Source: Kiritimatiellia bacterium
Lineage (GTDB): Bacteria; Verrucomicrobiota; Kiritimatiellia; RFP12; UBA1067
Direction of reading: 5' to 3'
DNA: 10,509 nucleotides
Assembly: GCA_017547265.1 (NCBI GenBank)
Contig: JAFYQC010000027.1
Coordinates: forward strand, 1 to 10,509
A model generated the notes under the pieces. It saw nothing but the letters and a program-made list of their open reading frames with translations, did no database searches and was not told the DNA's origin. Position 1 is the first letter of the stretch; each line of letters begins with the position of its first letter. A program made the position numbers and the translations under genes. Positions 1 to 5,044 of this stretch are shown here, piece after piece.

Positions 1-96
1 GGAAACCACCTGCTTGGGGCGAAAGACCCCGAATACTTGAATGCAACCTTGCAGCCCGCCTACTCCAATACGCGACAGCACACATAGGGTAGCAAA
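1..96 (+). ncRNA. possible 3' part of an IS110 bridge RNA / structured leader
   Basis: The 96 bases before the transposase contain two compact hairpins. At 16-30, GGGGC pairs with GACCCC (one bulged A) around a GAAA tetraloop. At 42-53, TGCA and TGCA flank a 4-base loop. In the IS110 subgroup the bridge RNA is encoded upstream of the transposase and is about 150-200 bases long, so only part of it would be visible here. No target- or donor-binding loop can be assigned without the element's ends. This is inference from position and folding only. Confidence 0.3.
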
Positions 97-1356
97 ATGA
101 GCGCGAAAAGGCAACAGCGACGCCGCAACGTCGAGGACGAACCTCGCTACGTCATCGGCATGGACGCACACTCGAAGAAGCTGGCCATCTCTATCTGGGA
201 CTGGTCGGACAGATTCAACGCCTGCCTTCATCGGGAGATCAAGTGCGTGGACATCGAGGCCATGGTCAAGACGTACGAGCGACACGTCGACCTCGACTCG
301 ATCACGATCATCGAGGCGTCGACCAACGCGGCGATCCTCAAGCGCAGGCTCAACGAGGCCGGATTCCGGGCGGAGGTCGTCCGGTCCGATACAATCGCCA
401 ACAAGGAGCGCAAGCGCAAGGTCTGCGACATCCAGGACGCGCAGAACCTGGCGCTCGCCTACGTCAAGGGCGACATCGAGGAATTCGTCTGGACGCCGTC
501 CGACACCTACACCGAATACCGCGACATCATGTTCGCCTACCGGGACACCTCGAAGGAGGTGACGCGCGTTTCAAATCGAATCTGGAGCATCTGCAGCCGC
601 AAAGGATACAAGCTTCCGATCAGGGGCGGGAAGGCGAAGACCGACACGCTGCGCGCGACAATCAAGGAGACGAACATCACGGGATTCGCCAAGGAACAGC
701 TCGAGATGTTGCTCGATGACCACGACAGACTCTTCAAGAGGAAGGAGGAACTCTCTCAGAAGATTGCCGAGATCGTCCTCTCCAATCCCCGGATGCTGAA
801 ACTCATGCAGCTCCAGGGCGTGAACTACAAGGGAGCCTTCGCGCTTGAGGCCGCCGTTGAGGATCCTCGCAGATTCTCGAAAGCATCGAAGCTCGCGGCC
901 TACGGAGGATTCTCCCCGATCGTCGATTCCAGCGGCGACGAGGAGGAACGTGCAAAGAAGCACGGTGGGTTGAAGAAGCCTCTCGACGGAGAGGGACGAC
1001 AAGACGTGAAGTTCTTCTTCACGGAAGCCGGGCAAAGCGTCCTGACGTCATGCGCCAACTCAAAGCTAGGCAAGTGGGGCTGGGCGATGATCAACCGCGG
1101 GAAACCGCGCAACAAGGTCGCCTGCGCAATCGGACGGAAGCTTCTCACCTACGGATGGCACATCCTCCGAGGAGATCCCACGCCAAATCGAGACAGCGAG
1201 GCCTTCTTCAAACGGAAGATGCGAACCTTTCACCAGACGATAAGCGCCAAGCGCATGCACGAACTCGGCTACGGAACGCGAGACGAGTTCGCAAACGCCC
1301 AGGCGTCGTTGATTTACGGAATCCTTCCCAAGGCAGAGGGGAAAGCGGAAGGCTAA
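97..1356 (+). CDS. IS110-family transposase (DEDD / RuvC-like plus Transposase_20)
   Basis: Transposase of 419 residues, within the normal range for the IS110 family. The N-terminal RuvC-like DEDD domain shows its acidic residues in the expected order: D23 in GMDAH, E73 in IIEAS, and D111 and D114 in DIQDAQ. A helical middle section (about 140-230) leads to the C-terminal Transposase_20 domain. There LQGVNYKG (239-246), the FSKASKLAAYGGFSP block (260-274) and SSG (278-280) mark the site of the family's nucleophilic serine, probably S279. The tail GRKLLTYGWHILRGDPTP (346-363) is also typical. IS110 enzymes move DNA without terminal inverted repeats, using a structured bridge RNA encoded in the element's non-coding end. 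The ATG at 97 has AGGG seven bases upstream. No frameshift or missing catalytic residue is seen, so the gene looks intact. It is convergent with the minus-strand genes that follow. Confidence 0.95.
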   Translation: MSAKRQQRRRNVEDEPRYVIGMDAHSKKLAISIWDWSDRFNACLHREIKCVDIEAMVKTYERHVDLDSITIIEASTNAAILKRRLNEAGFRAEVVRSDTIANKERKRKVCDIQDAQNLALAYVKGDIEEFVWTPSDTYTEYRDIMFAYRDTSKEVTRVSNRIWSICSRKGYKLPIRGGKAKTDTLRATIKETNITGFAKEQLEMLLDDHDRLFKRKEELSQKIAEIVLSNPRMLKLMQLQGVNYKGAFALEAAVEDPRRFSKASKLAAYGGFSPIVDSSGDEEERAKKHGGLKKPLDGEGRQDVKFFFTEAGQSVLTSCANSKLGKWGWAMINRGKPRNKVACAIGRKLLTYGWHILRGDPTPNRDSEAFFKRKMRTFHQTISAKRMHELGYGTRDEFANAQASLIYGILPKAEGKAEG

Positions 1357-1360
1357 AAGG

Positions 1361-1397
1361 GGCGCGCGCCCGATTCGCTCGTCGGGTGGCGCGCGCC
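1361..1397. repeat. long GC-rich imperfect hairpin directly after the transposase stop
   Basis: GGCGCGCG (1361-1368) pairs with CGCGCGCC (1390-1397), and CCCGA (1369-1373) pairs with TCGGG (1382-1386). The loop is eight bases, with a three-base bulge (TGG, 1387-1389) on the right arm. The stem starts five bases after the stop codon. No T-run follows, so it is not a standard intrinsic terminator. It could stabilise the mRNA 3' end, be part of the element's right end, or belong to a REP-like target site. Confidence 0.75.
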
Positions 1398-1413
1398 AGA
1401 ATCCTCAGGCAAC

Positions 1414-1432
1414 GCTGGGGCGTCGCCCCAGC
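1414..1432. repeat. perfect 8-bp hairpin, second unit of the palindrome cluster
   Basis: GCTGGGGC (1414-1421) and GCCCCAGC (1425-1432) form a perfect stem around the three-base loop GTC. It lies 16 bases after the first hairpin and six bases before the next palindrome, in the style of a REP or bacterial interspersed mosaic element. Confidence 0.8.
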
Positions 1433-1437
1433 CCCCA

Positions 1438-1459
1438 TCAGGGGAACGCGTTCCCCTGA
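1438..1459. repeat. perfect 22-base palindrome
   Basis: A self-complementary sequence with TCAGGGGAACG as the left half and its exact complement as the right half, with no loop. Its GGGG/CCCC arms echo those of the hairpin at 1414-1432, and a further CCCC follows at 1461-1464, so the cluster has a recurring G4/C4 theme. A loop-free palindrome of this length could be a protein or transposase target. Confidence 0.85.
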
Positions 1460-1474
1460 ACCCCAAACGCGCGG

Positions 1475-1499
1475 CCGAATACGTCCGCGCTATTCGCGG
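1475..1499. repeat. fourth hairpin with two alternative folds
   Basis: CCGAATA (1475-1481) pairs with TATTCG plus a bulged C and a G (1491-1498). Alternatively CCGCG (1485-1489) pairs with CGCGG (1495-1499) around CTATT. The two folds are mutually exclusive because they share the right arm. This is the last strong structure of the cluster. Confidence 0.55.
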
Positions 1500-1514
1500 T
1501 TACGCTCAGGGCTC

Positions 1515-1534
1515 ACTTTCAAGTAAAGTTTTTT
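1515..1534 (+). terminator. weak AT-rich terminator-like hairpin
   Basis: ACTTT (1515-1519) and AAAGT (1525-1529) form a five-pair stem around CAAGT, followed by a six-T run (1529-1534). The orientation would stop transcription leaving the transposase. The stem is short and AT-rich, so efficiency is doubtful. Confidence 0.3.
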
Positions 1535-1661
1535 CACTTCCCCCCTTGACGCAATACATACTTGACCCTGTTGACACACAGCGCTCGGCCACTCTCCCCG
1601 CTTCCTCATTACATGTTAAACCCCTTCAGGACAACCCAACAGGCACTAACTGATGCCGCAT
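1535..1661. other. gene-free spacer between the palindrome cluster and the small minus-strand genes
   Basis: I see no convincing coding sequence on either strand here. TTGAC occurs three times in the plus strand (1546, 1562, 1571), but none has a plausible -10 box at the right distance. Bases 1357-1713 as a whole hold no gene. Confidence 0.5.
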
Positions 1662-1692
1662 GTTCTAAGGTCGAAATCTTCGACCTTAGAAC
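1662..1692. repeat. perfect inverted repeat, 14-base arms and 3-base loop
   Basis: GTTCTAAGGTCGAA (1662-1675) is mirrored exactly by the complementary arm at 1679-1692 around ATC. It lies 21 bases past the stop codon of the small minus-strand gene. No T-run follows on either strand, so it is not a textbook intrinsic terminator. It may be an mRNA 3'-end hairpin or a binding site for a dimeric protein. Confidence 0.85.
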
Positions 1693-1713
1693 TGTCAGGC
1701 CCTTCCGCAGAAG

Positions 1714-1854
1714 TTACACCTTCTCCACCAATTTCGCCAACTCGGCGCGGAGGCGCGCGGCCTCGGCTTCGTCCCCATTCATGACGGCGTATTCAAGCAA
1801 TGCATCCAGCCGCTTGATTTCCTCAATCGTTTCGTCTCTCTGTGGCATCGCCAT
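1714..1854 (-). CDS. 46-residue helical protein with UVR-motif-like sequence
   Basis: An open frame of 46 codons runs from ATG (1854-1852) to TAA (1716-1714). The product is almost wholly charged and helical. Its middle, LLEYAVMNGDEAEAARLRAE (residues 19-38), followed by LAKL, resembles the UVR motif of UvrB, UvrC and McsA, which has the pattern of hydrophobic residues, A, two acidic residues, AA and LR. That motif mediates protein-protein contacts. The start has AGAAGG ahead of it and lies 12 bases after the stop of the 103-codon gene, which supports a two-gene transcript. An internal ATG at codon 3 is an alternative start. The GC-rich codons and regular heptad-like spacing argue for a real protein. 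Function is unknown; the UVR resemblance is by eye only. Confidence 0.55.
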   Translation of the reverse strand: MAMPQRDETIEEIKRLDALLEYAVMNGDEAEAARLRAELAKLVEKV

Positions 1855-1866
1855 TTGTGCAACCTT

Positions 1867-2178
1867 CTACTGTGCCACTCCTAATGTCACAGGGGTCGGC
1901 AACTGTTGAGGCCCTTCTGTAGAAGCTAGCCTCTTGCCCACTTCCGCAAACAGTTTATCGTACATAGCGCGCCCTATCTTCAATTGCTTCATTATTTTTT
2001 CACGATGCAACCCTTGAGAACTAGGAACTGCCTCCAGAACATGCTTCACAGCAAACACGAACTTCCGTTGACTCGGCGAAAGCCGCCGCATGTTTTTGCA
2101 CATCCTATGTTTCCTCTCCGCCGCCACTCCCCCTCGGTCAAGCCAGGCGACCATCGCCTCAACGCTACCGTACCTCAT
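1867..2178 (-). CDS. 103-residue hypothetical protein, possible helix-turn-helix
   Basis: I do not recognise the family. The 103-residue product is basic in its first two thirds (many K and R at 22-38) and has a Pro/Thr/Gln-rich tail (about 88-103). The segment HREKIMKQLKIGRAMYDKLF (58-77) has the spacing of a helix-turn-helix of the resolvase or Xre kind: helix, short turn at LKIG, then a helix beginning RAMYDKL. The ATG at 2178 follows a strong purine run (AGGAAGGGGG). An in-frame TAA lies ten codons upstream, which fixes this as the first ATG. The ATG overlaps the TGA of a short upstream frame as ATGA, the arrangement of translational coupling. It shares strand and close spacing with the 46-codon gene and could regulate it or its neighbours; that is inference. 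Confidence 0.6.
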   Translation of the reverse strand: MRYGSVEAMVAWLDRGGVAAERKHRMCKNMRRLSPSQRKFVFAVKHVLEAVPSSQGLHREKIMKQLKIGRAMYDKLFAEVGKRLASTEGPQQLPTPVTLGVAQ

Positions 2179-2252
2179 GCAACGCCCCCTTCCTTTTGGA
2201 TGCGCTTATTGAGTAGCCTCTGGAACGAGGCGGCATAACTATCGATAATTTT
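2175..2252 (-). pseudogene. 25-codon open frame ending in ATGA overlap; likely remnant of an upstream gene
   Basis: On the minus strand a frame reading KIIDSYAASFQRLLNKRIQ and ending EGGVA runs from just after a TAA (2255-2253) to a TGA (2177-2175) that overlaps the ATG of the 103-codon gene. It has no ATG, GTG or TTG start, but the amino-acid composition looks like a genuine helical C-terminus. It may be the decayed tail of a former partner gene or a chance frame. Confidence 0.25.
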
Positions 2253-2277
2253 TTACATCTCATTTCGCACCGCTCTT

Positions 2278-2291
2278 GGGGTTAGCACCCC
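2278..2291. repeat. small hairpin in the leader of the minus-strand gene pair
   Basis: GGGGT and ACCCC form a perfect five-pair stem around TAGC. It lies between the tentative promoter and the 103-codon gene and so would be in the leader transcript. No riboswitch class is recognised. Confidence 0.4.
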
Positions 2292-2303
2292 TCCACGGCG
2301 CGA

Positions 2304-2333
2304 ATATCATCCCATGTATCAGAGTAAAGACAA
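2304..2333 (-). promoter_or_regulatory. tentative sigma-70-like promoter for the small gene pair
   Basis: On the minus strand TTGTCT (2333-2328) is separated by 18 bases from TGATAT (2309-2304). Both boxes are poor matches, but the site lies between the operon terminator and the small genes, where a promoter is needed. This is weak evidence. Confidence 0.2.
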
Positions 2334-2358
2334 AATTTCGCCGGTTCACTCTGACGGA

Positions 2359-2393
2359 GAAAAGCAGAAAAACCCAGCAAACGCCGGGGTTTT
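2359..2393 (-). terminator. intrinsic terminator of the large minus-strand operon
   Basis: Read on the minus strand, AAAACCC pairs with GGGTTTT, with an inner GC/GC pair around a GTTT loop. The tail TTTTTCTGCTTTT follows. It lies 35 bases past the stop codon of the 602-codon gene, which is the expected place for the end of the operon. The AAAA/TTTT arms would also allow some termination from the plus strand, but no plus-strand gene precedes it. Confidence 0.8.
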
Positions 2394-2427
2394 CGATATG
2401 AAAATAGAGTAGAGTTAATTACTACCG

Positions 2428-4236
2428 CTACTTCAGATTCTTGTATGCGTCGGCCAAGACCTTTGAAGCGGAATAGCCTTTATTCTGCCCTTCCGCGTTT
2501 TTCGCCTTGTCCCACTTCGCCTTGTTCTCGTTCCAGCATTGAATAGCAAGTGCATAGAGGCGGCTTTCATCTCCGTTATAGCGCATCTTCACAAGAAAAC
2601 GTCCGAACCTCTTTAACTGCTTTTTCATAAACTCGGTCTTTGGCCCCATGCCTCCTACGCCACGTTTAGATTGCTGCGGCCTGCGCAGTCTTGAACTCTT
2701 GACCTCTCTCCGCAACTCATTTGCCCCTTGCGCATCAAAACCATGTACAACTGCGGAAATCGGGCACTCTTGGGATTTCTTGCCCAGCTGCTCAATCAAC
2801 TCTTTAACAATATGCGCCATATCTACATTTGAACTATCAACATCGCGTGGCTTTTGTAATCTTTCCTTTTCCTCGGACTGAGTTTTAGCGTTACATTGAC
2901 GCGCCGTCCTCATTTCTAACCGATAACACGCCTTTGAAAGTGCATCGACAGCCTTACGGCCAGCATCTTTGTATAACTTGGCGGAGGCCATCGCTTTCTC
3001 ATGGCTCCACTGATTGCGATGGTCAAAGTATCCAAGGAACATGTTTACAATAGACTTAAAATTGTATATTGCATCAATCAACTCATTGCTATCATCCAGT
3101 ATGGCAACGCGGGGGATATCTTCAAGCGCAGCAAAAAGCTCACATATGCAACACGACATAAAATTGCGCGTATCGGACTCAAGAGCGAACATGTCTAACT
3201 GCGCGAATCTAAATAAATTCACCATGTCATCAATCAGTTCCTTGCCTTCTTTGCTGATATTGTCAGAAAGCGGTAACGCAACAACCGTCTTACCCTTAAA
3301 CGATGGAAGCGATTGATATATATGTACCGTCAACCAACAAGCCGAATTGTAGGCCATAAATGTCGCCATCCACGGCAGGTCTCGCATCACGGATTCTCCG
3401 TGCTTTTGAAAAAGACCTCTTGCGACTCCCAGCAAAGAACAGATCAATTGATGATTTGACAAAAGCCGTTTTCCATCGCTTAGCGTTGTTGGGCCAACTT
3501 CCCAATTGGACGGCAGCCAATCTTTCTGCCGTGGGGCAAGTTTGAGCATTTCAAAGGCGTCATACTTCTCGTCAAGTTCACTTATGAAATCCTTAACACC
3601 AAGAGAGAACAATCTATGCACCCTTGTACATTCGATTCGGAAAGGCGAATTGCTGTCAGCATCATCTATTTTCTCAACACCATATTTTTCGCACAGCGCT
3701 TTGTACGCAAAAAAAGCTGCTGCCGCGCGCCGCATCCCAGAACCAAACAAACAACACCACTCGCGATGGAAAAACTTCGCCGCGACATCATTGAACAGTT
3801 TAATAGGCTCTCGCAAGGCACTCCACTTGCTATTTGTACCTTCTAAGTATGCACTATAGACATAATAATCAGCACGAAGCAAATCAATTGTTTCTGACAA
3901 GGGACCTAAACTCATGCTGTCATTCTGAAATACGACCACATCGCGCCCATTTTTCTTTTCTGCTCGCCAATGCGTCAGCCTCTCGGAAAGACTTTCTATC
4001 TCATGAATGGCATCATTGATTTTCATCAACTCGCCGGCGAATTCTTCTGCTGCACCTATGCTATCTATGCCCAGCAGTTGCAACGACTCGATGAAATCAT
4101 TGTCAAACTCATCTTTCTCGCTCAGAATTTGCCATGAAAAAGTCCGGGCAATTGAATGTAATGCCGACAACTTCTTTTCGTCAACAGAAATATCTTCGCG
4201 AGGAAACTCGGGTTCGTAAATAAACTCAACATTCAT
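2428..4236 (-). CDS. 602-residue unrecognised protein with a HEPN-like RNQWSH motif
   Basis: I do not recognise the whole protein. It is mostly helical, with no signal peptide and no clear membrane span. Residues 407-412 read RNQWSH, an R-N-x-x-x-H (R-x4-H) signature of HEPN ribonucleases. It is preceded by a long amphipathic helix (about 387-404) and followed by a helix rich in Ala and Lys (413-440), as in HEPN folds; the pattern is closest to the RNxWAH of Swt1-type HEPN domains. A basic, low-complexity linker (about 508-550, with RLRRPQQSKRG) leads to a small C-terminal helical region (about 551-602) that may bind nucleic acid. The gene is 31 bases after radC with no terminator between, so it is probably the last gene of the operon. 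Ribosome binding is weak (TAGG, spaced eight bases). The gene is visibly more AT-rich than hsdR, which suggests a separate origin. A toxin-like effector role is inference. Confidence 0.85.
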   Translation of the reverse strand: MNVEFIYEPEFPREDISVDEKKLSALHSIARTFSWQILSEKDEFDNDFIESLQLLGIDSIGAAEEFAGELMKINDAIHEIESLSERLTHWRAEKKNGRDVVVFQNDSMSLGPLSETIDLLRADYYVYSAYLEGTNSKWSALREPIKLFNDVAAKFFHREWCCLFGSGMRRAAAAFFAYKALCEKYGVEKIDDADSNSPFRIECTRVHRLFSLGVKDFISELDEKYDAFEMLKLAPRQKDWLPSNWEVGPTTLSDGKRLLSNHQLICSLLGVARGLFQKHGESVMRDLPWMATFMAYNSACWLTVHIYQSLPSFKGKTVVALPLSDNISKEGKELIDDMVNLFRFAQLDMFALESDTRNFMSCCICELFAALEDIPRVAILDDSNELIDAIYNFKSIVNMFLGYFDHRNQWSHEKAMASAKLYKDAGRKAVDALSKACYRLEMRTARQCNAKTQSEEKERLQKPRDVDSSNVDMAHIVKELIEQLGKKSQECPISAVVHGFDAQGANELRREVKSSRLRRPQQSKRGVGGMGPKTEFMKKQLKRFGRFLVKMRYNGDESRLYALAIQCWNENKAKWDKAKNAEGQNKGYSASKVLADAYKNLK

Positions 4237-4267
4237 TTGACAGCCTATATACTGTTTCCCATTGAAT

Positions 4268-5032
4268 TCATGCCAAGCTTCCTATGCCGAGCTTCTTGAG
4301 CGAGACAAACCCTCTACCTTCCGCACTTTCCTGCGAGCCCAGAATCAAGTGATCGATGATAGGGATTCCGACTATGCGCCCCGCATCAACAAGCCGTTCC
4401 GTCAGACGGATGTCATCCCTGCCCGGCGTTGGATCACCAGAAGGATGGTTATGTGCGACAATGATCGCATGGGCACCCCATCGTATCGCCGCTTTGAACA
4501 CTTCACGCGGATGTGCCAGCACCTGATCGACTAGCCCATATGTGACACGCAATGGCGCCGTGCATAGTGGACGGTTCTTTGTGTCGAGCGGTAGAACATA
4601 GAAACCTTCCTGCTCCTCGCCCAAGAACGCCGCCTCGCGAAATATGCGATAGGAATCTTCCGGATTAGTGATCCTGACCTTCCGAATGTCCTCGCCATCC
4701 AATTCATATCCGCGACGCACAAGCTCAAACGCCGCCGCAAGTTCCAGCATCTTCAACTGTCCAACGCCTTTTATCTTCCGATCGGAATGACGCTTGTTGT
4801 AATCGCGGATGTGACGCTCCAGGGTTCGCCAGTCGCTTTTAACAAGCTCCGACACGGATCCAAACGCATCGAGAAGCCGCCTCGCCGTCTCCAGCACATT
4901 ACACCCAGACGCCCCTGTGCGCAGCAGAATCGCCAACAGTGCCTCCGGTTTCAATTCAGACGGCGAGACAGCATCACGCAGTTGCTCGCGTGGCTTTACC
5001 TTGTCGGATAGCTGCTTGAAGTCGCTTGCCAT
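4268..5032 (-). CDS. radC: RadC-family JAB/MPN (JAMM) protein
   Basis: 254 residues, somewhat longer than typical RadC. The N-terminal helix-hairpin-helix region is visible: PREQLRD (14-20), LKPEALLAILLRTG (27-40), and the second hairpin IKGVGQLKMLELAAAFELVR (87-106). The C-terminal JAB/MPN domain (about 120-250) has a conserved E at 140-142, then HNHPSGDPTP (194-203) and D207, giving the complete JAMM metal site H-x-H-x10-D. DHLILG (227-232) matches the family end block. Despite its name, the family's DNA-repair role is unproven. RadC-type proteins recur on mobile and defence islands, including beside type I restriction genes. The start has AGAAGGGG upstream, 12 bases after the hsdR stop, so the two are co-transcribed. 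All metal ligands are present. Confidence 0.93.
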   Translation of the reverse strand: MASDFKQLSDKVKPREQLRDAVSPSELKPEALLAILLRTGASGCNVLETARRLLDAFGSVSELVKSDWRTLERHIRDYNKRHSDRKIKGVGQLKMLELAAAFELVRRGYELDGEDIRKVRITNPEDSYRIFREAAFLGEEQEGFYVLPLDTKNRPLCTAPLRVTYGLVDQVLAHPREVFKAAIRWGAHAIIVAHNHPSGDPTPGRDDIRLTERLVDAGRIVGIPIIDHLILGSQESAEGRGFVSLKKLGIGSLA

Positions 5033-5044
5033 TCAACACCCCTT

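Larger units (their letters stand above)
1..1356 (+). mobile_element. IS110-family insertion sequence, ends not resolved
   Basis: The element is recognised from its transposase. Its left end lies at or before base 1. Its right end cannot be placed because IS110-group elements lack clear terminal inverted repeats and do not make diagnostic target duplications. The right end could be just after the stop codon, inside the palindrome cluster at 1361-1499, or as far as about 1550. The coordinates given are a minimum. Confidence 0.6.

Noticed and set aside
243..719. Plus-strand 158-codon open frame inside the transposase
   Set aside because: It lies entirely within the IS110 gene in another frame, and its Arg/Gly/His-rich product is the usual shadow of GC-rich coding sequence.
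571..1035. Minus-strand 154-codon frame opposite the transposase
   Set aside because: Antisense shadow; no ribosome site and no domain resemblance.
1361..1459. Palindrome cluster as an intrinsic terminator of the transposase
   Set aside because: The stems are strong but none is followed by a T-run.
1050..1526. Plus-strand 158-codon frame running through the transposase end and the palindromes
   Set aside because: Arg-rich shadow product; it crosses the hairpin cluster and lacks protein-like composition.
1546..1576. Three TTGAC copies as promoters or as CRISPR-like repeats
   Set aside because: None has a -10 box at 16-18 bases, and five bases repeated three times at uneven spacing (16 and 9) is not an array.
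1562..1909. Plus-strand 115-codon frame
   Set aside because: It lies opposite the 46-codon minus-strand gene, which has better composition, spacing and a ribosome site. The plus-strand product is Ser/Arg/Phe-rich without motifs.
1984..2238. Plus-strand 84-codon frame
   Set aside because: Antisense of the 103-codon gene; its composition is not protein-like.
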